Source of the DNA: Capra hircus
Lineage: Eukaryota > Chordata > Mammalia > Artiodactyla > Bovidae
Reading direction: 5' to 3'
DNA: 64,000 bases
NCBI RefSeq assembly: GCF_001704415.2
Contig: NW_017189729.1
Coordinates: forward strand, 1-64,000
Shown one piece after another: positions 12,052-23,801 of the stretch; position 1 is the first letter of the stretch; each line of letters begins with the position of its first letter. The position numbers were made by a program, and so were the translations under genes. The notes under the pieces were generated by a model, which worked only from the letters and a program-made list of their open reading frames with translations, made no database searches and was not told the origin of the DNA.

Positions 12052-12253
12052 ATAGTGTTAGTCACTCAGCCATGTCTGATTCTTTGGAACCCTGTGGATT
12101 GTACAGGCTCCTTTGTCCATGGGATTCGCCAGGCAAGAATACTGGAGTGGGTCACCATTCCATTCTCTAGGGGCTCTTCCCAATCCAGGGATCAAACCTG
12201 GGTTTCCCACATCACAGGCAGATTCTTTACCATATGAGCCACTAGGGAAGTCC
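12052..12253 (-). mobile_element. Bov-tA SINE with TSD
   Basis: Reverse-oriented Bov-tA. It is flanked by TTTTATGTTAC (12041-12051) and TTTTATGTCAC (12254-12264), an 11-bp TSD with one mismatch. Confidence 0.9.
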
Positions 12254-12394
12254 TTTTATGTCACCTTGCATGTCTAATACCTAAATTTCCCTTTACTAAT
12301 GCTTCCAATCACCAAGACAAGCTTATCTTTCAAATTGGAAGTGACTCACAATAATCCATTGGTAATTACTCTGTGACTGACTTTGCTTTACTGT

Positions 12395-12622
12395 GGTTGT
12401 TGTTATTTATTTCTTAACTAGTTAATTTATTTTAATTGGAGGCTAATTACTTTACAATATTGTGGTGGTTTTTGCCATACATCGATATGATCTAACTTAA
12501 AAGCTTTTGCACAATGAAGGAAACTTAAAGCAAGGTGAAAAGGCAGCCTTCAGAATGGGAAACAATGATAGTAAGTGAAACAACTGACAAAAAATTAATC
12601 TCCAAAATATACAAGCAGCTCA
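12395..12622 (-). mobile_element. Short L1 with 5' inversion
   Basis: About 12418-12487 is the extreme L1 3' end on the minus strand (T-rich tail at the left, then GGAGGCTAATTACTTTAC). About 12488-12622 is internal ORF2 sequence on the plus strand (AAAAGCTTTTGCACAATG and on). The flanks TGACTTTGCTTTACTGT (12378-12394) and TGACTTTGTTTACAGT (12623-12638) look like one diverged TSD. This is the mirror arrangement of a twin-primed insertion, in only about 230 bp. Confidence 0.75.
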
Positions 12623-12639
12623 TGACTTTGTTTACAGTA

Positions 12640-13276
12640 GCAAATCACAGCAACAAATTCAACTTTTCCTTTGAAGTTTCTAAGTTGAAACTAATTAGAA
12701 AATTGTTCATTATAGCTATTTTACCTGTAAGTATATTTTTTCTGTAAGATGTTTAGAAGGAAAAATAACATTAGTCATAAAATTTCTATTTATGTACTTA
12801 TTTCAGACTTCAAAGGGAAGTGCAGTCTTTTGTTTTTATTGACAAAAATATCTTTGTCAATAATGAAGACAGAGCTAGAATGACAATACAGTGTAGTAAT
12901 CCATAGGACTCCAGTGTAATATATAAAATATGATGCACATTACATTATCAGCATTCAGTAAACATTTGGTATTATTCAGTAAACCTACTATGTGCAAGGA
13001 ACATACATTAAGCTTGACATAATTGATCTATCTTTTATATATTTATCATACCAACTTTATATTAAGATATTATTTTAGGCTAATGAATATAAACAGGAAA
13101 ATTAGACAATTGCTGTATTGCTGCATAAGTAAAAAAAGTTTTCTCATATTTAATAATGTAGTAGCTCAAATCCCTACAGTTGATTTGTACTTTGGAGCTC
13201 AAACAGGTCATTTTATTAGCCCTTATAGCTTACTGACTATGTGTACAAATAACAAATAAATTGATTTTAAAAGTAG
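12640..13276. other. Single-copy intron sequence
   Basis: AT-rich, with no repeat or exon recognised. Confidence 0.5.
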
Positions 13277-13332
13277 GAGTTCAGTTCAGTTCAGTTCAGT
13301 TGCTCAGTCGTGTCCGACTCTTTGCGACCCCA
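13277..13332 (-). mobile_element. Very short BovB 3' tail insertion
   Basis: Only the last 56 bp or so of BovB is present: four TTCAG units followed by TTGCTCAGTCGTGTCCGACTC. The preserved tail and sharp ends point to an extremely truncated BovB (or SINE) insertion rather than a decayed longer copy. The Bov-tA tail shares this sequence, so the source family is ambiguous. Confidence 0.7.
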
Positions 13333-14126
13333 AAAGAAAATCAAATTAAAACCTCCAATGCATATATGTTGGTGTTTGCAATAAATTGCAACAGGAGTGG
13401 TAAAGTGCACATACTTTATATTTAATCTTATGAAACAAGCATTTTATAATTGTTGCTTTGCCATTGATATGATCTTTAATTTCTTTTGCATGTAATTAGT
13501 CAGCAATCTAGTGGTGATCCTATGTTTCATGCAAAAAAATGCTAGTTATCATAACAAATAAAATATTCTGTTCATCAACAGCAAACTAAATCCACTCTAT
13601 CACTTTGAAATGTGAGCAGAGTTATGAACTCACCTTTGGTGGGTATTCCAATTCTAATTACACTGTGTTCTTATTTGGAGTCACCAAGATCTATTAACCT
13701 GTATATTGATGGAACCATATGCATTCTCAGTGCATTCTCAATTTTATTTCTTCAGAGTGAGTTGTTTTACCAAGGAAAAATGTTGGCTTTGGCATTAAAA
13801 GTAATGTATTTAACAGTATATTATCTGCTTGAACTTAACCAAATTTTTGACCCTTTTGTGGCTCTAGTTTCTTCAACTAACAAAAAAGGGATAATGATAA
13901 TACCTGCTCTGCTTACTTTATAGGAATTTTGTGATAACCAAAGGAAATAAATAAATGTGAAAACTGCTTTGTAAACTAAATTGCTAAACAAATTTGAGCT
14001 TCTGAGGAAATGATCCACTATATTTTTCCTCTTTTGCAAAGTCTTAGATCTACTGAGTCCAACATATGAATTAGAAAGCAAAGGAATGCAGTAACACCTC
14101 AACTGATGAACATATATTATTGAGTG
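13333..14126. other. Single-copy intron sequence
   Basis: No repeat or exon recognised. The overlapping open frames at 13612-13923 and 13821-14129 have no family resemblance that I can see. Confidence 0.45.
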
Positions 14127-14133
14127 CATACTA

Positions 14134-14360
14134 GTCAGGGCTTCTCAGGTGGCACTAGTGGTAAAGAATCCGCCTGCAGATGCAGGAGACACAAGAGACT
14201 CTGGTTTGATCCCTGGGTCAGGAAGATACCCTGGAGAAGGGCATGGAAATCCACTTCAGTATTCTTGCCTGGAGAATCCCATGGAAAGAAGAGTCTGATG
14301 GGCTATAGTCCATAGGATTGCAAAGAACTGGACACAACTGAGTGACTTAGCACACACAGA
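14134..14360 (+). mobile_element. Bov-tA SINE, forward, with TSD
   Basis: The unit reads forward from GGGCTTCTCAGGTGGC through the tRNA-like region to the BovB-like tail (ACTGGACACAACTGAGTG) and a CACACA end. CATACTA repeats at 14127-14133 and 14361-14367. It is the clearest forward copy in the window. Confidence 0.92.
14203..14213 (+). promoter_or_regulatory. Pol III box B of the SINE
   Basis: GGTTTGATCCC matches the tRNA-type internal box B with one change from GGTTCGATCC. The box A-like part TGGCACTAGTGG lies about 50 bp upstream. It reflects the tRNA origin of Bov-tA; activity is not implied. Confidence 0.6.
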
Positions 14361-14367
14361 CATACTA

Positions 14368-17196
14368 ATAAAAATCTCCAAGAAAATGTCTGGGTGTACT
14401 TACTATTATAAATGTCAATAACACACATGTTTGAAGAGACAATGAACCCTATCCATGACACAACTAATTTCTTTGTCTGTATTTTTTTGGTTCTTGGAAT
14501 CCATTTAGCATTGAATGTAAAAACATTTAATATCTACAAACACTACTAAATTTTCAGTGTCCAGTATGATTTGTGACAGTAGCATTTACTGACAATGAAT
14601 AATATGATGTACAGAAGAGCTGTTGCTTTCACTCTGCCCACTCTTTAAATTCTTTGTATAAATCTAAAATTTGTTTTTTTAAGCTGATATTAATTATTTT
14701 GTATATTTATCCTGACACCAAATATATGCTGCAATGATATGATCTCTGTCACTTAATCAAACTTCTCTACCTAGTCTTTGCAATAACATTCAAAGATCAT
14801 TATCAGGAACAAAACAACAAACCTAAAACTCTTGTTCCCTAAAATTAAAAACAAGTTACATGGTCTTTCCCTCCCTTGCTGAAATATGTTGAAAATAAAA
14901 CTAAAATATTTAGATTGGAAATTTTTATTAGATCTTATTTTCTTTTAAAAATCAACTTCTTTGCTCCTTGTATATATCTCCTGTCAATAAAATGAAAAAT
15001 GATATAGATTTAGGAGGATAGTGGTCTCAGCGTAGTATCTCTCATATTATTATTCCAGTATCATCTGTTACAAACTAAGTCCAATTCCCACATCTAATTA
15101 CAAACAGGATTTCAGAGTCATTAAACAAAATACATTTCCATTAGTGCTGCTATAAGAAGATAGAGGAAAAAAGGAAGATTAGTTCATGCTGCAACTCTGT
15201 TTTTTTAAGTTTTGAAGATTTAGACCCTGTACTCAGAGAACATAAATTTATAGAAGATCAGCAAGGTTATAGACATGTGAAAATGTTAATTATAAACAGT
15301 TTAACAGTGCTACTTGCATTTTTATCACTAGTTTTTGTTGCACTGCATTTAGTTCTTATAGTAAATATATCATGAAACTGAGAGGTTCCTTCCCTATTAC
15401 TTGGCAGGTGCCTGGAGTATCTCCTTGTACTCTACAAAGGCGTGTTCCTTATACTTCAAAGTAAATTTGGTAAAACAAAACTTACATATGAAAATAAATT
15501 ACTTGTAAGCAGATAATTTTGATTTAATGAGACAAAGTTGTTTTTTATGCTATTAAAACAGTTAGTTCTTAAATATAAGGAAGGTTACAAACTAGATAAA
15601 TCAAGTAAAGTAGATCATTTGATTATGCCTAAACTGCTGAAATACAAGCTAAAAGGTATATATTTTCCTTCAATGAGTGCGTGAAGTTCCCATTAACGTT
15701 AATGCATTCAGGGAAGAGTATACCCTGAACCACTGCAGAATAACTGAAATGCACAATCTAGTGTGCTTTATCTAGTTACAATTTTTCTTACAGAAAGCTT
15801 GTTCAGGTAGTTCAAAGAGAGCTTGAAAGTTTTGCTCTCCACAGTATGTTAAGCCATACAGTCCATGGAAATCAGAATTATTCTAAACTGAAGGAGATAA
15901 ACACAGTTGACCTGGTCCTACAAGCAAAGGAGATAGACAGCTTCTCACTTAACTCTTTCAAGAACAATGCCAAACCCAGTTGTTCTTCCAGCATATATTA
16001 TATTAATCCTTGTACCTTTTTATTGTGAGTACAGGAGCATTTTGGTGAGGATCACTTTATCATGTACTACTGAGATGCATTACATAGCAGTTCAGCATTA
16101 TCTAATACATATGAATTCAGATGTATTCTAGTTACACTCAAATTCTAGAAAAGAAACAGGGTTCACAATAAAGTCATATCTGAATTATTCCTTTTCTAAA
16201 ATCTATTTACAGGCAGTCTCTGAACTAAACAGCAACACTTACCTATACACAGAACACCTTCCTTGCCCCCTTCTGAAATCAGAGTGCCAGAAATAAGCAC
16301 TTAACCTGTACACAAAGGTAGAATCACCACAGCTGGAATTGTCCTTAAGTGTCATCTAGTTCCACTTTCTATTTTCACATGTCAAAAAGCACAGGGTCAA
16401 ATACAAGAAGAGAATTGCTTAAGGTCTCATAGCTACTTCTTGGCAGAGTTGATTCTAGAACCCATATCTCGTAACATTTGGTAATCTGCCGGCTTTTCCA
16501 ACTTAGCCTCAAATGCATCCTCTTATTTTTGTTCATTTCAAAACCATCCTGGGAGTTCTTGTTTCTTGCTTGAGGGCAGAGCTTCAATTTGATCAAATAT
16601 AATCCATTTATGTTCAATCAACACAACTACTTGATAAAATGAAGTATGTACCAAATAAATTTTTTAAAAGCAACTGTAACAGATAATGATACCATTCAAA
16701 GTGGAAAATAATCAGAAACAATTAGGAAGACTTTGCCTAGGAGGGACATCTTTCTCTCCTCTTTTCTCTCCCTTTCTTTCACACAAGTCTCCAGAAATAT
16801 TACTACAGGATAAGAAATGCTCTTATTAATGTATATGGTTGTTAATGACAAAGGTAGACACAACTCAGAAAGAGGGTAAAAAGAGATTGTTGAAGAAGAA
16901 AAAGAGATAGAGTCTGAAAACATCAACAAGAGACAAAGGAGCCAGGTAAAGTGGTAATTTAGACCTCAGACCATTCCATAGGTAGAAGTGAAAATATTGT
17001 TAACTCTCTGCAAATTTCACTATTGTGATTTTTTCAGTAGAAAGAGCAAGTAATGGTAATGATGATGAATTTTTTGTAAATAAGAAGTGCAAATTGATGT
17101 TCCTCTTAAAGGATTCTTTGTAACACAAAACCCACAAGAACTTATGGAAAAAGAGTTTAATCATCTATATGTCAAAATATGCACATCTCTTTCCAC
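14368..17196. other. Long single-copy intron stretch
   Basis: 2.8 kb without young repeats, the longest such stretch in the window. About 16335-16470 resembles a decayed MIR-like element (CATCTAGTTCCACTTTC, then GCTTAAGGTCTCATAGCTAC). I found no open frame with splice sites. Confidence 0.45.
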
Positions 17197-17203
17197 AGAA
17201 AGG

Positions 17204-17424
17204 CTGTATGTATGCATGCTCAGTCGCTAAGTTATATCTGATTCTTTGCGACCCCATGGACTGTAACCCACCAATCTCCTCAGCTCATGGCATTTTCCAG
17301 GCAAGAATACTGGGTGGGTTGCCATTTTCTACTCCACAGGATCTTCCCAACCCAGGGGTTGAACCTGTGTCTCTTGCATTGGCAAGTGGATTCTTTACCA
17401 CCGAGCTACCAAGGAAGCCCCCAT
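17204..17424 (-). mobile_element. Bov-tA SINE with TSD
   Basis: Reverse-oriented Bov-tA with a TATGCATGC-containing tail side. AGAAAGG repeats at 17197-17203 and 17425-17431. Confidence 0.88.
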
Positions 17425-17708
17425 AGAAAGGTTAGAGACCCAGAAAATGGAAAATCATGCATTTTATAAATTACTCATATTCATTATTTCCAGTGGTAAT
17501 AATATCAAATACTTATCATTTTCTACCAAGGTAAGACACAGTTTTAAATTGGACCACCTCATTATCAATTTTACTTCTACAATCTATCTGCATAGACTTA
17601 TAAAATATAGATGACACTGAAAATCTTATTTTCAAATTTCATGCCATTATCACCAGTTACCTCGTTATGTGTTTTTTTCTTCATTGTCTATAAATTATCA
17701 GCTAATAT

Positions 17709-17992
17709 CCAGTCAATCCAAAAAAAAATCAACCCTGGATATTCACTGGAAGGACTGATGCTGAGGCTGAAGCTCCAATACTTTGGCTACCTGATAAGGG
17801 CAGATTCATTTGAAAAGACCCTGATGCTGGGAAAGATTGAGAGCAGGAAGAGAAGAGGGCAACAGAGGATGAGATGGCTGGATGGCATCACTGATTCAAT
17901 GGACATGAGTTTGAGCAAACTCTGGGAGATAGTGAAGGACAGGGAAGTCTGGTGTGCTGCAGTCCATGGGGTCAAAAATAATAGAACATGAC
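17709..17992 (+). mobile_element. BovB 3' fragment
   Basis: 284 bp of the BovB 3' end, from the region after CAGTCAATCC to ATAGAACATGAC, forward. A 126-codon frame (17611-17991) overlaps it and only continues outside sequence into BovB. The A-run near 17720 replaces the usual TAAAGGAG segment. No TSD was found. Confidence 0.85.
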
Positions 17993-17999
17993 TCTTTGA

Positions 18000-18349
18000 A
18001 CCACAAGATACAGAGGCAAATTGAACACTTATAAATGCACAGCAACTTACAGAGAAAAGTCTGGGTGTAACAATGGCATAGAAAGTCCACTAGGCTCAGT
18101 AGACTGAAACATAAAATCTTGTCTCTATTACCATTCATTTTCTCCTATTATTAAGATTTGTAACTTTAAGGAAGGTACTGGATTTGTTTGTATCTTTCTT
18201 TTATACAATAATAGGAAGAGTATTGCCTTCTTACCTGTCTCAAAGGAGTAATACAAGGGCATGAGGGGGTCAAGAACTATATTTTTACAATATAGTACCT
18301 AGATAGATGAAAATTATGTATTTAATAATAACAGAATTATTTTAAATGT
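18000..18349. other. Single-copy intron sequence
   Basis: Nothing recognised in this 350-bp stretch. Confidence 0.45.
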
Positions 18350-19640
18350 GGATTTCCTTGGTGGCTCAAATGTGAGAGTCTGTCTGCAATGCTAGCAGAC
18401 CTGGGTTTGATCCTTGGGTTGGGAAGATTCCCTAGAGAAGGGAATGGCAACACACTTCAGTATTTTTTTTTACATATATAAATTTATTTATTTTATTTGG
18501 AGGCTAATTACAATACTGTAGTGGTTTTGCCATACATTGACATGAATCTGCCATGGGTGTACATGTGTTCCCCATCCTGAACCACACTCCCACCTCCCTC
18601 TGCATCCCATCCCTCTGGGTTATCCCAGTGCACCAGCCCCAAGCACCCTGTCTCATGCATCGAACCTGGACTGGCAATTTGTTTCTCATATGATAATATA
18701 CATGTTTCAATGCCATTCTCCCAAATCATCCTACCCTCTCCCTCTCCCACAGAGTCCAAAAGACTGTTCTATACATCCGTGTCTCTTTTGCTCTCTTGCA
18801 TATAGGGTCATTGTTACCATCTTTCTATATTCCATATATATGTGTTAGTATACTATATTGGTGTTTTCCTTTCTGGCTTACTTCACTCTATATAATAGGC
18901 TCCAGTTTCATACACGTCATTAGAATTGATTCAAATGTATTCTTTTTAATGGCTGAGGAATACTCCATTGTGTATATGTACCATAGCTTTCTTATCCTTT
19001 CGTCTGCTGATGGACATCTAGGTGGCTTCCATGTCCTGGCTATTATATACAGTTCTGCAATGAACATTGGGGTACACGTGTCTCTTTCAATTCTGGATTC
19101 CTCGGTGTGTATGCCCAGCAGTGGGATTGCTGGGTCATAAAGCAGTTCCATTTCCAGTTTTTTCGAGGAATCTTCACACTGTTCTCCATAGTGGCTGTAC
19201 TAGTTTGCATTCCCACCAACAGTGTAAGAGGGTTCCCTTTTCTCCACAGCCTCTTCAGCATTTATTGCTCGTAGACTTTTGGATAGCAGCTACTCTGACT
19301 GGCATGAAATGGTACCTCATTTTGGTTTTGATTTGCATTTTTCTGATAATGAGTGATGTTGAGCATCTTTTCATGTGTTTGTTAGCCATCTGTATGTCTT
19401 CTTTGGAGAAATGTCTGTTTAGTTCTTTGGCCCATTTTTTGATTGGGTCATTTATTTTTCTGGAATTGAGCTGCAGGAGTTGCTTGTATATTTTTGAGAT
19501 TAATTCTTTGCCAGTTGTTTCATTCCACTCCAGCATTCTTGCCTGCAGAATTCTGTGGTCAGAGGAGCCTACAGGCAGGGTACAGTCCATGGAATCACAA
19601 AGAGTTGGATATAACTGAGTGACTAACACTTTCAGTTTCT
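18350..19640 (+). mobile_element. Bov-tA SINE split by an L1
   Basis: The SINE head (18350-18464: GGTGGCTCAAATG ... GACCTGGGTTTGATCC) and the SINE tail (19526-19640: CTTGCCTGCAGAATTC ... GAGTTGGATATAACTGAG) form one forward Bov-tA once the L1 between them is removed. The 12 bases at the break are present on both sides. Confidence 0.88.
18465..19525 (-). mobile_element. 5'-truncated L1 inserted in a SINE
   Basis: A reverse L1_BT-type 3' end: T-rich tail at the left, 3' UTR, then the ORF2 C-terminus (RCSTSLIIRKMQ on the minus strand, near 19350). The TSD is internal to the SINE: CACTTCAGTATT (18453-18464) and CACTCCAGCATT (19526-19537), with two mismatches. The minus-strand open frame 19255-19629 fuses SINE and ORF2 sequence and is an accident of the insertion. 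Confidence 0.9.
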
Positions 19641-19824
19641 TTCACGTACGCTATCTACATTTTCATTTTTAATACTTACAGAGGATAAAACTTTCCAAGT
19701 TTATAAATGACATGTTAGTGTGGTTAAAGCAGTAAAATGAAGTTTTTCCTCCTGTTCTTTGAAAGGAAAATAGCCTTAAAATATTTTAACCATGATATAA
19801 ATATGTAAAAATAATATCTACCTT

Positions 19825-20348
19825 CAGTTCAGTTGAGTTCAGTCACTCAGTCGTGTCCAACTATTTGCGACCCCATGAATCGCAGCACGCCAGGCCTCCC
19901 TATTCATCACCAACTCCCGGAGTTCACTCAGACTCACATCCATCGAGTCCGTGATGCCATCAAGCCATCTCATCCTCGGTCGTCCCCTTCTCCTCCTGCC
20001 CTCAATCCCTCCCAGCATCAGAGTTTTTTCCAATGAGTCAACTCTTCGCATGAGGTGGCCAAAGTACTGGAGTTTCAGCTTTAGCATCATTCCTTCCAAA
20101 GAACTCCCAGGGCTGATCTCCTTTAGAATGGACTGGTTGGATCTCCTTGCAGTCCAAGGGACTCTCAAGAGTCTTCTCCAATACCAGAGTTCAAAACCAT
20201 CAACTCTTTGGTGCTCAGCCTTCTTCACAGTCCAACTCTCACATCCATACATGACCACAGGAAAAACCATAGCCTTGACTAGACGGACCTTAGTCGGCAA
20301 AGTAATGTCTCTGCTTTTGAATATACTATCTAGGTTGGTCATAACTTT
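19825..20348 (-). mobile_element. 5'-truncated BovB with TSD
   Basis: BovB 3' end in reverse, starting in the TTCAGTTGAGTTCAG tail. TCTACCTT occurs at 19817-19824 and 20349-20356, an 8-bp TSD. The minus strand is open for 167 codons (19839-20342), so the copy is little decayed. Confidence 0.9.
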
Positions 20349-20356
20349 TCTACCTT

Positions 20357-22489
20357 AACAACTGTAAAACATTCCTGGGAAACATGCATAGCACTCATAA
20401 AGATTAAAAATTCTTTCTTTGGTATTGTCATCTTTACTCAACAGTAAAATAATAGCCTAGACATATGCTTTTTTCAGAATAAAAGACCTACCTCTTTTGC
20501 CTTTTGAAGCACTTGAAAATTTAAAAGAGAAAAAAAAAAAAAGAAAAGAAAAAATGCTGACCACATAATAGCTTACTATTCATGGTGGGTGTAGACATGA
20601 AAGGTTACAATGTGGATCTGTGCCTATCCTTTTCTTTTCAACTTGAGCAGCATTCTCATGCTTTTGCTAACTTGGCAATCATACAGCTGACAGATTTCTG
20701 TTTTTTCTAAATAATGCATGGGCTTTTCTTTTAACATGTCAGTGCTAAAGTATCAATTCTGGCCCAGTGTCATTGGTGATGCTGATTTGACTTGACAGCA
20801 TTCCATTAAACCAATGAGTGTTTCTCTTCCTGATGGTTCCTTAAATATCCCTCTGAATGATGCATTTGTGGATTAAAAAAAAACAAACAAACAGATTTTG
20901 AAGGATGCTTGCATTTATGAGAAAACTCCATGGCAGGTGGATTTGGAAAAAAAGGTACAACAAAAATAAAACTTTATAACAGGACATTTCTCCCCATTCT
21001 CTGGATTCCTCAAATGTCACTCCTCTTACCCTCTCCAGAAAACTTTTACATTTAAAACATTTGAACTTCATTAGGAAACACCACTGAAATATTTAGTACT
21101 GTTTAATATCTCACCTGGGAAAGTAGAAATACATTGAGTAAATCATGCGTGTTAACTTCAGAGCCTACACAAGGAAAACAAATGCTTTATTCATTGCTCA
21201 GTTCTTTATGGAAGCAGGTTCAATCTCTAGCACAATGCATCAATGCTTCATTGATTATTATCCAAAAGGATAAAGCAGTCCAAAAGCCAGAAAATTTAAA
21301 TGAAAGAGCATTTGCACTCTATTTTTAGTACCAAGCAAACCTTGAGCATCTAGGGGAGAAAAAAAGAAAGAAAGAAACCTTTGCCTCTTGGCTAGGGATG
21401 ATTTAGATGCAAATAAGCCCTGGGGGTTTGTAGAGGTTGCTTTGCAAATTTCTACAAGCCATTTAAATAAATATTAGGAACTTAAAATGATCACCTAGAG
21501 AAAAATTTTTTTGTAAACATTCATGACCCAGCTAGAGAGGCTCTACAATTTGATTCATACAGAAAAAAAAAAAAAAAAAAAAAAAAAAAAACAAAACAAA
21601 AAAAAACATGGTCTGGGAATATATTAGGTATAGTAGACATAGACTCAGTTGCATGCGGAGGACAATTCTTGTGAAAAGACTTTCATGTTTTTTTGGCAGG
21701 AAAGAGAAGCTAGTCATTTTCAAATTTAGAAATTTTTAAAAATTTAGATATAACAATTCTTGCAACATGTTGGTTTAGAAAAGAAAGAGGTAAAATGTGA
21801 GTGTCATTTAAAAGAGGCCACCAAGTGTTTGTGGCCCTAACCTGCAATTCTCTCTTCTCCTGGTTGCACACAATCTCTGTCAGGCTTTACCAAGAGAACT
21901 CCCTCTCCTCATCAGCATCAATTCTCAAACTTTCATTGACTAAGATTTAAAAAATAGATAAGTGTGAAAATTATAATACCCTGGAGAGCTTTGAAATGAA
22001 CTTTATACTTTTGGATTAGATAGGTACTGTGAGTGTTGACAATTGCATAAACATTGATGTCATTTCCCAGAGTCCATGGAATCATCTTAATTACAGATCA
22101 AGCCAGATCTGATGAAGTGTCTTATATTACTTGAGTAATCAAATTTTGCTAAAATAAACATGTTCTATGAGAATCCAGGCACAATCAATTTCTCTCAGTA
22201 AGTCAGAAAACAAAACTTTCACATGTAATTGAAATAAATATTTCCTACAGTGAGTACTTATATTAAGTTTCTACCCTGAGCTTCTGCCCTAAGAACCAGT
22301 GGTCTTAATTGAGATTTCTGGAAAGTTTCTCCAAATATATTCTTCTGTTATTCCTGAAGACTGACTCATTTTTACTGTGTATACTAAGATTTATGATTTG
22401 TTTTTTCTTGGCTTTCTATGCTACTCCTTAATTATTTGTTCACAACATTTAAGTAGAAATATACTGACAGTATTTTAATAATTACTTAC
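20357..22489. other. Single-copy intron sequence with A-rich tracts
   Basis: 2.1 kb without recognised transposons. A-rich tracts lie at about 20526-20555, 21358-21378 (AAAG units) and 21563-21606. No exon was found. Confidence 0.45.
21563..21606 (+). repeat. Poly(A) tract
   Basis: 29 uninterrupted A residues are followed by ACAAAAC-type units. Such a tract often ends a retrotransposed sequence, but I could not match the sequence upstream to a SINE, LINE or processed gene, and no flanking duplication was seen. Confidence 0.6.
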
Positions 22490-22500
22490 GTGTACATACC

Positions 22501-23794
22501 AGAGAATTGCACTCATCTCACACGCTAGTAAAGTAATGCTCAAAATTCTCCAAGCCAGGCTTCAGCAATACATGAACTGTGAACCTCCAGATGTTCAAGG
22601 TGGTTTTAGAAAAGGCAGAGCAACCAGAGATCAAATTGCCAACATCCACTGGATCATGGAAAAAGGAAGAGAATTCCAGAAAAATATCTATTTCTGCTTT
22701 ATTGATTATGCCAAAGCCTTTGACTGTATGGATCACAATAAACTGTGGAACATTATGAAAGAGATGGGAACACCAGAACACCTGACCTGCCTCTTGAGAA
22801 ACCTGTATGCAGGTCAGGAAGCAACAGTGGTGAGAACTGGACATGGAACAACAGACTGGTTCCAAATAGGAAAAGGAGTACGTCAAGGCTGTATATTGTC
22901 AGCCTATTTATATAACTTATATGCACAGTATATCATGAGAAATGCTGGGCTAGGAGAAGCACAAGCTGAAATCAAGATTGCTGGGAGAAATATCAATAAC
23001 CTCAGATATGCAGATGACACCACCTTTATGGCAGAAAGTGAAGAAGAAGTAAAGAGCCTCTTGATGAAAGTGAAAAAGGAGAGTGCAAAAGTTGGCTTAA
23101 AGCTCAACATTCAGAAAACGAAGACCATGGCATCTGGTCCCATCACTTCATGGCAAATAGATGGCAAAACAGTGGAAACAGTGGCTGGCTTTATTTTTTG
23201 GGTCTTCAAAATCACTGAAGATGGTGCTTGCAGCCATGAAATTAAAAGACGCTTACTCCTTGGAAGGAAAGTTATGACCAACCTAGACAGAATCTTAAAA
23301 AGCAGAGACATTACTTTGTCCACAAAGGTCTATCTGGTCAAGGCTATGTTTTTTTTCCAGTAGTCATGTATGGATATGAGAGTTGGATGATAAAGAAAGC
23401 TGACTGCAAAGAATTGCTGTTTTTGAACTATCGTGTTGGAGAAGACTCTTGAGAGTCCCTTGGACTGCAAGGAGATCCAACCAGTCCATCGTAAAGGAGA
23501 TCAGTCCTGGGTGTTCTTTGGAAGGACTGATGTTGAAGCTGAAACTCCAATATTTTGGCCACCTGATGCAAAGAGCTGACTCATTGGAAAAGATTCTGAT
23601 GCTGGGAAAGATTGAGGGCAGGAGGAGAAGTAGATGACTTTGGATGAGATGGTTGGATGGCATCACCGACTCAATGGACATGAGTTTGGGTAAACTCCGG
23701 GAGTTGGTGATGGACAGGGAGGCCTGGCATGCTGCAGTTCATGGGATCGCAAAGATTCAGACATGACTGAGAAACTGAACTTAACTGAACTGAT
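22501..23794 (+). mobile_element. 5'-truncated BovB (reverse transcriptase to 3' end)
   Basis: Starts in the reverse-transcriptase region at AGAATTGCACTCATC and ends in a CTGAACTTAACTGAACTG tail. GTGTACA at 22490-22496 and 23795-23801 is a likely TSD. Confidence 0.9.
22536..23363 (+). pseudogene. BovB reverse-transcriptase remnant
   Basis: 275 codons are open and carry the RTE reverse-transcriptase blocks: KAFDCMDHNKLW (near residue 62), then QGCILSAYLYNLYAQ, then the catalytic YADD box at 23007-23018. The frame ends where a run of T shifts it (23349-23356). The product would lack the endonuclease and the C-terminal part. It is the longest BovB reverse-transcriptase frame with an intact catalytic box in the window. 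Confidence 0.88.
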
Positions 23795-23801
23795 GTGTAC
23801 A

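Noticed and set aside
14134..14360. tRNA gene
   Set aside because: The tRNA-like boxes belong to the Bov-tA SINE; no cloverleaf with anticodon arm can be formed convincingly.
18796..19618. Overlapping plus-strand frames with hydrophobic segments that look like membrane proteins
   Set aside because: They are the antisense of L1 ORF2; the hydrophobic look comes from T-rich codons.
21563..21606. Poly(A) tract as the end of a processed pseudogene
   Set aside because: No recognisable source sequence upstream and no flanking duplication.
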